A DNA stretch of 64,000 nucleotides from Agapetus fuscipes (taxonomy: Eukaryota; Arthropoda; Insecta; Trichoptera; Glossosomatidae), in assembly GCA_951799405.1 (NCBI GenBank), contig OX637337.1, positions 2,480,001 to 2,544,000 of the forward strand, read 5' to 3'. This document shows, piece after piece, positions 9,126 to 20,371 of the stretch. Under the pieces are notes generated by a model that saw nothing but the letters and a program-made list of their open reading frames with translations, made no database searches and was not told where the DNA came from. How positions within the stretch are numbered: position 1 is the stretch's first letter; each line of letters starts with the position of its first letter. Both the position numbers and the translations under genes were made by a program.

Positions 9126-9709
9126 TATAAATTATAGTCTTTAATCTAAGCTGCACAGATATATATTAAATGCATGTTTACAGACAGGCACATTTAGGTT
9201 CACGCCCGCACATTCTGCATGTGTCTAATCTAATCTAATCTAAGCTGCAAAGATATATATCATTTAGGATTTATATTAAATGCATTCCCACAAGCAGACA
9301 TGTAAAATTTCCTACAATATAAAAACCCAATCTCAAATGAACATAAGCCCTGCAACTCTTGCCGTCCTTCCCTGAAACAGGGGTGTCATTGGCAAAGCGA
9401 ACCATTTTTTACAGTATGGGTGGTCAGCCGCATACCAACCTATAGAAGAGAGTGAGCGGTGGGCGCCCTTGGGGTGGCTGGAGCCACTAAACGGCGCCCA
9501 AAAGAAGAAAGAAAAAAAAAAAACATCCAAATATATAACCTATAAGTCAAGGAATGTGTGTCAAGATGTGTGCATACAATAATAAAAAAACCTCACATGA
9601 ACACAAACCTTGCAACTCCTGCCACCTTTCCATGAAACCGGGGTGGCATTGGCAAAAGTGAACCAATTTTTACAGCACGGGGGGTCAGCCTTATACCTAT
9701 CAGTCAAGA
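9126..9709 (-). repeat. cluster of three reversed Rep-D copies
   Basis: Pieces are at about 9126-9224 (3' part only), 9226-9557 (full, carrying an insertion) and 9565-9709 (3' part lost). The second begins with TAATCTAATCTAATCTAAG, the reversed tail repeat that marks Rep-D 3' ends. Confidence 0.7.
9445..9536 (+). mobile_element. retroposed hairpin RNA, 92 bp
   Basis: An insertion splits a Rep-D exactly, flanked by an 8-bp duplication AACCTATA (9437-9444 and 9537-9544). It folds strongly: GGGCGCC (9461-9467) pairs with GGCGCCC (9493-9499), and inside it GTGGC (9474-9478) pairs with GCCAC (9483-9487) around TGGA. An A-rich run (9510-9523) follows. Duplication plus A-run fit L1-type reverse transcription of a small RNA. 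I do not recognise the RNA. Confidence 0.65.
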
Positions 9710-9805
9710 AGCCTCCTTACCTGTAAAAATAAATGGTTTCACTTTCCACATGGGACCGCTTCGTGGAGAACGTGGTAATGAGGTACAATTTATGTGTTGC
9801 TTAGT

Positions 9806-10114
9806 CAAATCACGTTTTTTTGTACTTTTGCAAGCGTTTTTCAAAAGCTTGGATATTCAAGGTTCTATATTATTCAGAACCCATATTAGTTATCTTTATG
9901 AGTAAAAATACAACGAAGCCAAAAGTATGCTGATGTACAATAAATGTGAAAGTTATGAGCTATTTGCATATTTCCTCATTCTTCACCTAACAATGAGAAA
10001 TCCCAGAAAAATCTCCATCTCTTTTCAATTGTGTGAAATTCATTCTTTTTCATATATGCTAAAACACATTCTTGCAAAGAAATCGTGGCCATCAAAATAA
10101 TCTACAATCTAAAT
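9806..10114. other. AT-rich segment, nothing recognised
   Basis: No feature seen. Confidence 0.35.
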
Positions 10115-10541
10115 TGCAAGTATATCGACGCTCAAAAGGCAGTAGGGCATAAAAATTAAGCAACATAAATTAAATTGTTCAGGAGAGCAGTTTAAAGAGT
10201 GAGATTGCAGAAAAATCGACATGTCTTTTTTATTTTTTATCATATCGTTAAAATCAAAACAACTCTAAAATTTAAAAAAATAAAGGTATTTATTGGCATT
10301 CCTATTAATGTGGTTTTACGATGTTTTACGATTTCTTTATGTCACAAGCGCCTTTAGGACAAAAAAAGCCAAAATCTTGTCGGTTACACCAAAACCATAC
10401 TTTGAAAACGCAGTTGTTTGCTTGGGCATAAACAACACAAAAAAAACATCGTTGAGCTATGGGAGTTAGCGCATTAGAAGGAACGGAAAATTTCAAGTAG
10501 GATAGCATTCATAACTTATTTTTTATTAAAACGTCGCTGCC
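10115..10541 (+). repeat. Rep-Y, uninterrupted copy
   Basis: Matches 34440-35215 in reverse over about 400 bp, including GTTTGCTTGGGCATAAACAA at 10417-10436. That is the exact place where the other copy carries a LINE-E/Rep-D insertion, so this copy is the empty site. Contains no reading frame of note. Confidence 0.65.
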
Positions 10542-10564
10542 TTTTAATTGTCGATAAATGGTTT

Positions 10565-10757
10565 ACTTTAAATGCACGCCCACAATCAGACACGGGAAAG
10601 TTCACGCTCACAAATGCTGCATGTGTAAATACACAATTTACCAAACCTCTCATGAACATAAACTTTGAATCTCCTGCCGCCTTTCCCTGAAACCAGGAGG
10701 CATTTGAAAAAGTGAACCAAGATTGCACAGCATGTTACGGCATACCAACATTGCATA
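10565..10757 (-). repeat. Rep-D, diverged
   Basis: Reverse copy with GCACGCCCACAATCAGACAC and CCTTTCCCTGAAACCAGGAG; the central hairpin is mutated. Confidence 0.6.
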
Positions 10758-11212
10758 AATTAATAATACTTCGTAACTTATTTTTTACGCGGACTTTCAT
10801 TTCAAGTTAAATTATGTACCTACGTAGTATAAAACTATAGACTGCAATCTGGATTTTTTTCCAAAAAACATATTTGGTTACAAAAAATATTCATAATTCA
10901 TTGTGTATATGCACAGCAGATGATCTTCAAAATATAATAATAAGATTTAAAATCAAATTTTAAAAAAATATTTACATATTTTGCATTTCAAACATTTTTG
11001 TTTTACAAAAGAAAACTTCTATCTCCATACCTGAACTAGAAAAACCTGTGTCTCAGGTATGGGCAGACACAAACAAAAATATATATTTCAAAAACAACTA
11101 TCCATTCACAATAATTACTCATTTGATTCACAACTAATCTAATCTAATCTAAGATGATCTAAGATCTGATTCACAACTACATATATACTTATCATATAAT
11201 TATATTTATTCT
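10758..11212. other. AT-rich segment
   Basis: A stray (TAATC)n tail with TAATCTAATCTAAGATG at 11141-11160 is the only match, probably a nearly complete loss of a reversed Rep-D. Confidence 0.35.
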
Positions 11213-11430
11213 TTGGCTTACAGGTTGGTATGAGGCTGACCATCCATACTGTAAAATATATATTTCACTTTGTCAATGTCACCGCTGTTTCAGGAAAGAT
11301 TGGCAGTGTTGCAGGGTGTGTGTTGATTTGAGGTTTGAATTTTAATTTGTTGATACTCATGCAGGATTTGTAAGCACTTGCACGTGTCTGTTTGTGGGCA
11401 TGCATTTAACATGAATATTAAATATTGATT
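11213..11430 (+). repeat. Rep-D
   Basis: From TTACAGGTTGGTATGAGGCT to AACATGAATATTAAAT, directly before the 73-bp hairpin. The normal tail is replaced by the hairpin arm. Confidence 0.7.
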
Positions 11431-11589
11431 AAATAAAACGCAGTTTAAATTCACTTTTATATTCTTTAACTTTGTCAAACGTTTTCGCCTAAAAAGACAT
11501 CATCAGGACAATGACAATGATGCCTTTTTAGGCGAAAACGTTTGACAAAGTTAAAGAATATAAAAGTGAATTTAAACTGCGTTTTATTT
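11431..11589. repeat. Rep-N hairpin, 73-bp arms
   Basis: Left arm 11431-11503 and right arm 11517-11589 are inverted copies with one mismatch in 73, around a 13-base loop. The arms hold TTTGTCAAACGTTTTCGCC. The end CACTGTGTAAGCC follows at 11611. The near identity suggests recent formation or conversion. Confidence 0.85.
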
Positions 11590-11612
11590 AATTAATATAC
11601 AATGGACTTTCA

Positions 11613-12371
11613 CTGTGTAAGCCACCAAACCCTTAAAAATATTGAATGTTAAATGTGTATATAATTTTGTATTGTATTGTTATGTAAATATATGAAATAT
11701 AAATATTTAAAATAAGTAGGTATTAGTTATAGTTATAGGAATTCTGTATTGTATTGTGTGGGTAGGAATCATTGAATAAAAATACTTGAAGCATTGAAAA
11801 AATAATGATTACTACGCCTTTCTGGAACTGTCTAGCGAATATGGATCTGGATTGTACTGTTTTGAAGAGTATAAGAAGGGTGCGAGTTGCTTGCAGAGCC
11901 AGTATCTTACGAGCTTTAATACTACATACATTGAACCAAAACCAGTGAACAGAAACCAAGTGTAATGGAATAGTCGAGACTACGTTTGGGAAAATAAATT
12001 ATTAAAAGTTTAAAAATAAACAACTGTATAAGAAGACCAGTATTTTTAATTGAAAGACTTTTGAACCCTAAATTCGTAACAGTATTTTGATTATGGATGT
12101 CTTATGGACAGCTTTTGTGAAAAAAACAAATATTTACCCCATGGCTCTATTGGAATGGCTACGTGTTTGCAGTATGTCTGTGCTACTTAGATTGTAGAAG
12201 CTTTAATTCAAAATATATTATGAGCAAAGCTTTCTTACTATGGGAATGAGTTTCGTATCTTCAAAGCGGCTCATAACATAAGTCAATATTGTATAAAGCT
12301 ACTCATCTATAGATGGGAAAGTAATATAATATATTATCTTTAATCTAAGTTACAAAGATATTACATTAAAT
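11613..12371. other. AT-rich segment, nothing recognised
   Basis: A 78-codon reverse ORF at 11723-11959 matches nothing known to me. Confidence 0.4.
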
Positions 12372-13000
12372 AAGAGTATTAGGCTTACACGGCCGGCTGA
12401 TGCTACTGGAGTGATGTTTTCTGGGATCTGTTGCCGTGGTCTGTGGGAGCTGGAGCTTCCGAACGTTTTACTCATTTCTACGATGATGATTATGATGATT
12501 TCCTTATCAGCGCCGTTTCGTAACTCAATGTCACTCCAAGGGCACTTAGTATTTTACTGGGCGAAGAAAAATGTCTTCATCCTCCTCTTTAGGTCCTCAA
12601 TCGTCTTAGACCTCCGTATTTCTGGTGGTAGTTGATTCCAGGTCGCAGGGCCGGCCACTGCAAAAGCACGGTCTCCGAAAACAGTGGCAATTTTTCTTCT
12701 AGGTTCATTTAGCAGGGTTTCCGTTCCGTTCTCTGCTGATCTTAGTGTTTGCTCCCTTGAGCCCACGACTTTTGAGACAATCAGCTCTTGGATGTAGAAA
12801 GGAGCTGCATCATGGAGAGCTTTGTATGTGATAAGGCCAAGTTTAAATTTGACGCGTTGAGGAAACCTCAGCCAGTGGAGTCGCTCTAAAAGCGGAGTTA
12901 TGTGACAGTGTTTGGTTTGGTTGAATATAAGACGATGGGCTTCTTCAGCCTGAAGTATGATGATGAAGATGATCTTGATGAGAACTGTGATCAAGATCTA
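12372..13000 (+). repeat. Rep-M, split by an L2-like LINE
   Basis: Left part 12372-12488 (ACACGGCCGGCTGATG, then GATCTGTTGCCGTGGTCTG) and right part 12935-13000 (GATGGGCTTCTTCAGCCTGA) join into the Rep-M sequence seen whole at 20934 and 63641. ACGATG flanks the interrupting LINE. Confidence 0.65.
12489..12934 (-). pseudogene. L2/CR1-like LINE C-terminal fragment
   Basis: Reverse-strand translation has HITPLLERLHWLRFPQRV, LGLITYKALHDAAP and FGDRAFAVAGPATWNQLPP, the C-terminal region following the polymerase domain in L2/CR1-type LINEs. It stays open, but palm motifs are absent, so it is a 5'-truncated retrocopy. The 3' side (left) has CAGCGCCGTTT and a short ATGATG-type tail. The 146-codon ORF (12554-12994) runs a little beyond the LINE into Rep-M. 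Confidence 0.7.
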
Positions 13001-13699
13001 ATATGCTGATTTGGGAAATCGTGGATTAATCATTTAATTGGGTGTAACTTCTGAAATCGAATCAATAAGGAAATGTTCAGGACAAAATTACAGGATTTTC
13101 ACACTTTTTTGTGTTTTCTCTTAAAGAAAATAAGAAAAAGGTGCATTTATCTGAGAAATTCATGTTAGCTTAATGCGTTACTTAATAAGTTTTAGATTTA
13201 AGGTATCGATATAGTTTTGTGTTTAAAAAAATATATCCAAAATATACGTCGTTTTTAATGGGAAATTAAGACTTTGTACATTGTTACGAGTTTAAAGCTT
13301 CATCTACCTGTTTTTGTGATTGTGTGTCTAGGCGTGTATACTTTCTGTGTATGTGTGTGTGTAGACGTGCGTGTTTGACACGTTGAGCTCCTGATACTTT
13401 TGGTACCTACTACTCTAGAAATATCCATTCTAGAGACATTTTTTCTGGTCAGGAACACGCGAGAATAGGCCTTGATCACATATAAATATAATTTACAGTT
13501 CTGTGAAGCATGCAATGATCAATTAACGCGAAACCCACAAAACAGAAGTGTGAAGAGTGAACCTTATGAATTATGTAATCAATTTGTTAACAAATAAATA
13601 CTGAGAAATAAATTCATCTGCAATAGTATTAAAAGTGAGCTCTATATATGTAAATCAGAATAATGTATTTTATTTTGTGTAAATAAGTAAATAAATTAT
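13001..13699. other. AT-rich segment, nothing recognised
   Basis: A 71-codon reverse ORF at 13300-13515 is low-complexity in part (THTHTQK) and unconvincing. Confidence 0.4.
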
Positions 13700-13900
13700 A
13701 TTTTTTAGTGTTGATCTGTTAACACAGTGAAAGTCCATTTTTTAAATATTTAAAAATATAAATGGTAAAACATTGTTTTAATTCACTTTATTCTTTTTTT
13801 TTTTTTTTTGCTCGAATATTTTCGCCTAATGAGGTATCTTCAAGAGCAGAATGGTTACAAATATATTTTTATAAAATAATTTTCAAAACCTGAATAAATT
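13700..13900 (-). repeat. Rep-N type repeat, reversed
   Basis: Sister of 1436-1660, with AACACAGTGAAAGTCCATTT at one end. The hammerhead-like segment (13809-13848, minus) keeps the TGCTC/GAGCA stem and GAAA but has lost the first C of CTGAAGA. Confidence 0.5.
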
Positions 13901-14420
13901 AAAAACCTAAGTAAATAAATTGTTTGTTCTAATTCTTTACTATCATACACAAGCGCTCATCTGTATAACATCTGCTCTTTTTTTTGTTGTACATTTTCCG
14001 TAAGAACAAACTCAAGAGATTAAATTTGTAATGGAATTTCAGAGTAGGTTTCTTTTAAATGTTTTCTCCCGCATTCTTCCGCTTTTCAAAATACCATAAC
14101 AAAAAATTCACAAATAAGACTTTACCGAGAATGATGATAACTTTATGATACATATTTCTCCTTGAAATAAAATAAATAAATGAAAACACAAGAAAAAAGT
14201 ACAAATGAAAATACATTATACATAGAGTAAACTGTAACTGTTACTGTGTCGCCATTCAACTTCGGGTGGTCAGAGCCTCTGTTATCTCATTCTTTCCCAA
14301 TTTCAACAGTCTTGTTCAACCATACATTTTCTAGGTTTTTCCATTCTCTTTTTCATAATTGCTACACATACTTTTAAACATTAATTTTTGTAAAAAATAT
14401 TTCTAACAACTATGCTACTG
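13901..14420. other. AT-rich segment, nothing recognised
   Basis: No feature seen. Confidence 0.35.
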
Positions 14421-14855
14421 TAGGGATGGGCCTAATGTGGTTTGAACCGAATACGAACTTCGGCCGAACATTCGGTTAAAATAAAAAATTCGGCGAAGTT
14501 CGGCCGAACTTAAGAATACAAAGTTTGTTTCATTTTTGTTTGTATCTGATATCTATGTAACGGAGTAGAAGAAGATTTATTTTTTATCAAATTGTTAATT
14601 AATGTTCACTTTGTCCTTCTAAAAGAAAGTACCATGAGCGAGTATATAAAGGACTTATGATTATTTTACGGTTATAAAAGATACTATGACATCCAATTAT
14701 ACTTGTCAAAATGGTTCAAGTAGGTATTTTATTTTACTTTTTCTTACGCCGAATGTTCGGCATTTGAACCGAATTTCGGCCGAATACCGAAATTCGGTTC
14801 AAGCTGCCGAACATTCGGTTGAACCGAATGTGAACCGAAGTTCGGCCCATCCCTA
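14421..14855. mobile_element. Rep-L MITE with TAGGGATGGGC ends
   Basis: 435 bp. Left end TAGGGATGGGC, right end GCCCATCCCTA, a perfect 11-bp inverted pair. The subterminal regions are dense in GAACCGAAT, GTTCGGCC and AACATTCGG in both orientations, as in binding-site-rich MITE ends. The two short ORFs inside are not genes. Confidence 0.75.
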
Positions 14856-15539
14856 TAAAAAGTTATTAGGCAACGTTTGTGCAAAAAAAAAAGTGAATTA
14901 GGTACAGCTTTGTTTATCCTATTGAATTTACAAAAAAAAAAATACAATGAACTTTTAATGTGTTGACTTTATATTCCGTGATCTGTGGTGTTGACAGAAA
15001 TACCCTGAAAAAACATGTATTTTTAGTTTTTAATTTTCCAAAAAAAAATGTTGAAAAATTGAGTCCCGCTGAAACACAGGGTGGCCGGCTGACGTCACTG
15101 GACCCGCCATCTTGCCTCGAATTTTAGCAAATTTTATATTATTTAAATATATAAAGATGAACTTTAACAAAGCTACCGACGAAAATCTAAATAATAATAA
15201 AACACTTAGTTTTGTTTACCCTTTTTGCTATTGATATTGTTTCGCTTATTTCAAAATCTCTATTAAGTTTTCAGTAATCTATTGCGTTTCAATTGAAACT
15301 TGTTTATCAAAGGAGATAGAAAATTTCAAAGAAATGAAAAGATGAGGATGCTTAGAAAGAGGCAGAGAAAGATTTGCAAAAGACAAGCTTCCAAGAAAAC
15401 AATATCATTTGCGAGAATACAACTTTTTCAGAATGCCAACGTTGCGATTTCTGTTCTCAAAGAGAAATAATAGCATGGCAAACAGGGTAATTTTTTCATG
15501 ATTTAATCTCTTTGTGAAAAAAGCACAAATAACACAATC
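14856..15539. other. AT-rich segment, nothing recognised
   Basis: A short richer patch, GGTGGCCGGCTGACGTCACT (15081-15100), stands out but matches nothing else here. Confidence 0.35.
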
Positions 15540-15970
15540 AAATAATATAGACCTGAAACTGAGACTACTCCTCATCAAAACCTATGTATGGAGTATCTTG
15601 ATGTACGGCTGCGAGACATGGTGCCTATCCAAAAGAGATAAACGGAGACTAGAGGCTTTCTAGATGTGGTCATATAGAAGACTACTAGGAATTTCCTGGA
15701 GAGACCACACTACAAATGAGGAGGTTCTCCAAAGAATCGAAGGAGGAAGGCATCTGCTCAGGACCTTGTCCGAAAGGCGTGCAAGATGGATCGGCAATGT
15801 AATACGACAAGAAGGTCTCTTGCATGCCATAATGGAGGGAATGACCGAGGGGACCAACTCTAGGGGACCTTAAAAGAGCCGCACAAGACAGGGAAGAATG
15901 GAGGAGAAGAGTGAAAGAAATTGCTGCAAGCCAATCCCAGGATTGAAACAAGAGAAGAAAACCACAAGTA
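15540..15970 (+). pseudogene. LINE-R reverse transcriptase C-terminal fragment
   Basis: Reads LLIKTYVWSILMYGCETW, then after a stop MWSYRRLLGISWRDHTTNEE and RHLLRTLSERRARWIGNVI, typical of LINE polymerase C-termini. The TAG at 15661-15663 replaces the expected Glu. A frameshift lies between about 15840 and 15887, after which DREEWRRRVKEIAASQSQD ends the protein. Dead copy. Confidence 0.75.
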
Positions 15971-15994
15971 GGTATATATACTATTTTGCTTTTT

Positions 15995-16320
15995 AAGCTC
16001 CATCATAGCTTACTTATTTATGTTACATTTTTTGTATAGGGAAGTATTGACTTTTTTGTGTAGACTTCTTTTGAGGGTTTTGTTATTCATCATTTGTATT
16101 CCTTGACCACCCATACTGTAAAATATGGTTCACTTGGCCAATGTCACCCCTGTGTCATGGAAAGTCGGCAAAAGTTGTAGGGTTTATGTTCATCTGAGGG
16201 TTGGATTTTATTTGGAAGTACACATTCAGCATTTGTAAGCGCGAACTACACGTGTTTGTTTGTGGGCATGCATTTGATATGAACTTTAAATGTTTATATA
16301 TCTTTACAACTTAGATTATA
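15995..16320 (+). repeat. LINE-E 3' UTR plus Rep-D
   Basis: The UTR at 15995-16096 (TTTTTTGTATAGGGAAGTATT) continues into Rep-D at 16097-16320. The first 30 bp of Rep-D after CCTTGAC are deleted. Second subtype; ends at TTAGATTATA. Confidence 0.65.
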
Positions 16321-16586
16321 TATTGTTATGATGATGATGATGATAGCGTTATACAAAAAAATTTAAATGGCTCGAACAGTTTTCATACATTTTTTTGGTA
16401 AACGCTGCTTTTGAGTTTTAGTAAGCTTGGAGTACAGAATAATTAAATATTTTTTCAGTTTGTTGACGAAAGATGTTTCATTAAAAAAATGTACAACAAA
16501 AAAAGCTTATTTGAATCCTAGTCAAGGATTTTATAAAATATATAAAAAATAATAAAGTATTGTTTCGGCAATCCGTCCATACATAA
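16321..16586. other. AT-rich segment
   Basis: Contains a short (GATGAT)n run near 16330; nothing else seen. Confidence 0.35.
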
Positions 16587-16932
16587 CGTTACGAATGTGT
16601 GTCTGCGTGATTTTTACTTATGTAAGTGTATCTGCGTCACTAGATGTAGGTGTTGAAATAATTATACTTGTCTCTGTTCGATGAGGTGAGCATTCGCTCG
16701 AAACTTCTAAATTAGAATATCTCAGCGTATGCCAGAATATCCCTTATACACCATAAATAGAGATCGAGATGCTTTGATTAGAGACTTGTATCAGAGCCGT
16801 CGAGGCGAACAGTTAAAAACCCTCTCAGTATTCGAATTGCTTATGATTATGTAAACAAAATCTTAAAATGAATTGTGTGAAATAATTAACTGAATTTTTT
16901 TTAACATTAAATTGAACTCAGAAATCGTTACA
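16587..16932 (+). mobile_element. solo LTR1
   Basis: About 345 bp, starting near GTTACGAATGTGTGTCTGCG and ending near ATCGTTACA. It matches 63362-63630 and, in reverse, 27752-28310. A TATA-like CATAAATAG is at 16752-16760, as in an LTR promoter. No internal retrotransposon genes are adjacent, so it is a solo LTR. Confidence 0.6.
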
Positions 16933-16963
16933 ATATAATATATTTTGTTAAATAAAATAATCA

Positions 16964-17120
16964 TTAGAATGATTTATTTGGTGAGCACTGTTTCTATGTG
17001 AATTGCACGTCAAGAGCCCTCTGTTAGGTTAGTCGTTGCTGCAGAAAAAGTCAATAACACAACCAAAATCCAGTTGCTGTAAGGCTTTATAGAACTTTGG
17101 TGACCGATCTTTGGAACGAT
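16964..17120 (-). repeat. SINE-B, 3' part
   Basis: Reverse copy from AATGATTTATTTGGTGAGCA to the GGTGACCGATCTTTGG block; tRNA-like head missing. Confidence 0.65.
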
Positions 17121-17639
17121 ATATATTTTTTTTAACCGTGTGAAAAGCATACATGTGAAAAATTAATTATATCTTTTTAAATCATAAAAGAACAGGGACT
17201 AAACTTTGCCTTAGTAAAATAAACATCGTAGAAGCTTTTAGAAGGCCTTTACCCAGAAGTAGACTTATAAATTTGAGCAGGCTTAAGATACATTTAAAAT
17301 TAAACAGAAAATTATTTGAACAAATTTTCTTTTCATTTAAGCGTCTATCAAAATTTCCCTTTCACCCAAAAATATTTAAAAATTCTAAAAAATTGTCATT
17401 TGAAACTCACTGAATTTTTTTTGTTCTTTAATTTAGCCAGCAAACATGTTATATGCTAAACGTGAAAAACGAAATTCACATTATGAAAAAAGGGAGATTT
17501 TCATTTCCACGGAAACGCTGTATGTTTCAGTTACCTTTAGTACCAAGCACTGGGAAAACTCCCCTCGATCACGTTAATAAATTAATATGTCACCTGAATA
17601 ACTACTCAGGGGTGTTTGTTTGCCCTTTTTTTTTAATTC
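17121..17639. other. AT-rich segment, nothing recognised
   Basis: A 70-codon ORF at 17453-17665 runs into SINE-B2 and has no recognisable domain. Confidence 0.35.
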
Positions 17640-17931
17640 TGTGCGGGAGACTCCCTAGATTCTAGAGACTCTAGGGGTCTATGACACTTGTTTTGAGTGC
17701 CGCAGGATGTTTACGAGCTTGGTCGTCACTACAAAGCGCCAATACTCAAACGATGTAAGGCTGAATGGACCTTTTAGTGACCGGTCTTTGGTACAGGTTT
17801 TATGAATTTTTCAACCCAGCGAAGAGAAAATTTTACAATATAAATGGTATATTTTTTGTGCTCCGCCGGGATTCGAGCCCACAACCTACCCATTCAGAGT
17901 CCGCAGTGTTACCACCTGAGCTATGGACCGG
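17640..17931 (-). repeat. SINE-B2, full length
   Basis: Reverse copy with the B2 end (AGACTCCCTAGATTCTAGAG) and an intact complemented B box, GGGATTCGAGCCC. The T-run at its left is the complement of the poly(A) tail. Confidence 0.75.
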
Positions 17932-18525
17932 CCTGCGTGTTCTTGTGATTGTGTGTGGTAGGAATCTGAACATAAACATTTACCAATGACCGGTCACCAA
18001 AGGTCCATCCTGCCTTACAGCAACTGGGTCTAGCTTAAGAATTGGCGCTTTGTAGCGACGAACAAACTCGTAAAAAGTCCGGTCGATAGCTCAGTTGGTA
18101 GAATGCTTGAATTCTATACTGAGAGCAAGGGTTCGATCCCCACCAAGGGTGTCAGAAATGATTTCCAGTTTCGTTGTTTATTTCAAGCCCAAAATACCGG
18201 CAAGGTTTACTCAGCATTCACAAGAAATGAAAACCAGCCCCCTTGGGAGCTGGGAAACCCCCACTTCAACTAAAGTGGTTGGTGTAATACTGGTCCCCTT
18301 ACCCTTAAAAATAAATAGATCCTCCCGAATCGCTTCATGCGACCCCTTAGAGGATAACGCAGGCAAGAAGTTACTCTATATGTGTAGCTTAGTTGCGTTT
18401 GCGTGTTTTTTTTAAGCATCGGCTTTAATTTCTGCGAGTTGCAGTCTTCGCTAGTGTTCCTCCTTTATTCCGGATTCCAATCCCCGTTCAGATTCCTACC
18501 ACACACCATCACAAAAACACGCAGG
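17932..18525. repeat. 40-bp inverted repeats enclosing a dimeric SINE
   Basis: 17932-17971 (starts CCTGCGTGTTCTTGTGATTG) and 18486-18525 are inverted copies matching at 38 of 40 bases. Between them lie SINE-B and SINE-A. The arms are not part of either SINE family, so they are probably ends of another element into which the SINEs inserted. Confidence 0.75.
17972..18395 (+). repeat. dimeric SINE, B end plus A
   Basis: The B 3' part (to 18078) joins a near full-length SINE-A from 18079, with A box TAGCTCAGTTGG and B box GGTTCGATCCC. The A half keeps the region deleted in the other dimers. The 106-codon ORF over it is not a gene. Confidence 0.7.
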
Positions 18526-18912
18526 TAGGTATTAACCTAATACATTCGTTACAATATTTATTTCTTCTTTACGCGATACATGGGAATTTACGTAATGTTT
18601 TATACTGGATATCATTATTGCGGTGACAAACCCGAAATTGCCAAGGAGACAAGGCGGTCTCTTTATGCGTGAATGTCCCCATAAAAAACAAAAGCCACTG
18701 CCTAGGCAGATTTACAGCATTTCGGGGGTCTATTTCACAAGACATATCTCACTTTGATGAACTCGAAAATAAAGAGGAAACCCCGAGAGCTGAATATCCT
18801 GAAATATGACCACTTACACAGTATTTCTTCGTAGCATTATTTTACATTAAATTTCCAAAAAAATATCACTCCAAGGGGTTTTTTTTTGACAACTATTTAA
18901 AAAAAAAAAATA
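18526..18912. other. AT-rich segment, nothing recognised
   Basis: No feature seen. Confidence 0.35.
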
Positions 18913-19196
18913 CGGTGATTTATTTGGTTTGCGCTGTTTTTGTGTGTGTCACACCTCAAGAGCCCTCTGCGAGCTTGGTCGTCGCTGTAGAAAGCTTAAA
19001 TTCTCAAGCAAGACTCAGTTTCTGTAAGGCTGGATGGACCTTTTGATGGCCGGTCTTTGGTAAAGGTTTATGAATTTTTCAACCCAGCCAAATTTGAAAA
19101 TATAAACGGTATATTTTTTGTGCTCCGCCGGGATTCGAACCCACAACTTTCCATTTACGAGTTCGAAGTGTTACCACTGGACTACGGTCTTACGGA
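18913..19196 (-). repeat. SINE-B, near full length
   Basis: Reverse copy with complemented B box GGGATTCGAACCC and the standard GCTGTTTTTGTGTGTGTCAC end region. Confidence 0.75.
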
Positions 19197-19398
19197 CTAC
19201 TATGATCTTAACCCAACATTCGAAATTATTACACTTGGACTTTGAATTATTTTCTCGGCGAGTAAACGTCACAGATCTATGAGACTAGAGTCATTATCAA
19301 CCAAAATCCAAATGATATAAAAAATGACAATTTGTTTTTTACTCGTGACGCTGTCGGTTTTTACTACTTTTTACAGAAAAATTGTAAACGTTTATGTG

Positions 19399-19565
19399 AA
19401 AACCAGCCCTTCGGGAGCTGGGATATCCTCACTTCAACTGAAGTGGTCGGCGTAAGGCCGGTCCTCTTAACTGCAAAAATAAATGGATCCCGACTGATCG
19501 CTAATTTGACCCCTTTGGGGATAACGCGGCAAGATATTACACTATATGTGTAGCTTAGTAGTTGC
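19399..19565 (+). repeat. SINE-A, 3' half
   Basis: From TTCGGGAGCTGGGATA to TGTGTAGCTTAGTAG. 5'-truncated. Confidence 0.7.
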
Positions 19566-19873
19566 CAAAAATTAAATCTCACAAAAAACCTTAAAAAAAT
19601 AAAAATCATGATAACTCAGCCCTCGCGTAAACTTAAATGTATGCAAATTCCGACAGCGCTTCAAGTGAGCGTTTTACTTTCAAGCGATATTTTTTTATAC
19701 TGTTTTATACTGAGTGCTTGACATTTTTTTCGCAATGAAGGCAAAAAAAGGATTGTGGAAAAATCTTGAATGAAGTGTTTGTGAAATACCTACGGTATTA
19801 AAAAAAACTGATAAAAATCCTTCTCATATTCAGGCAGCCTATGAAGAAGTAAATATTTAAACTTTCAGGGCTT
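19566..19873. other. AT-rich segment, nothing recognised
   Basis: No feature seen. Confidence 0.35.
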
Positions 19874-20007
19874 GTTTTCAAACCACAAATGAACATAAAC
19901 CCTGTAACTCTTGCCGACCTTTCCTGAAACAGGGAGGAAATTAATTGGCAAAGCGAACCATTTTTTACAGTGTGTGTTGTCAGTCTCATCCCAAAATATT
20001 AGTCAAA
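19874..20007 (-). repeat. Rep-D, 5' half
   Basis: Reverse copy with ATGAACATAAACCCTGTAAC and CTTTCCTGAAACAGGG, and an 8-bp expansion after it. The 93-codon ORF at 19911-20192 is not a gene. Confidence 0.6.
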
Positions 20008-20371
20008 AGATAATTAGAAAACAAAGTGCAAAGTTAAAGAATATGTTTTTTTGGAAAACAGGAGAGAATAATGCTGGAGCATTTACACAAACAGGTTGGT
20101 ACGTTGCTGGCAAACTTTGGCACATCTGTTTCAGGGAAAAGCGGCAAAAGTTTCATGACATAATTCAGTGTCCCAAAACAATAAGGGGCTAAGTCAGCTA
20201 TTTGGAAATTTACAGGAGAGCCGCTTTAAAGTTTGTGACATTTTGGATTATTCAAGAACATGATTTGAAATTGTTTCGTTGCAAAAATAATAAAAAGAAT
20301 GTTTAAAAAAAAAACTGTTCTTTACTTTGATGATTATTGAAGACAAGTTTGACTTTACCAAATGAATGTTG

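Larger units (their letters stand above)
8921..9805 (+). repeat. SINE-A split by Rep-D insertions
   Basis: The SINE runs from 8921 to 9125 and resumes at 9711-9805. GCCTC is present on both sides of the gap (9121-9125 and 9711-9715), a likely target-site duplication. The SINE copy at 61834 is also interrupted at this internal position. The A box is intact; part of the region before the B box is deleted. Confidence 0.7.

Noticed and set aside
20090..20155. Further Rep-D copy
   Set aside because: Only ACAGGTTGGTA and TGTTTCAGGGAAAAGCGGC match; too short and diverged to call.
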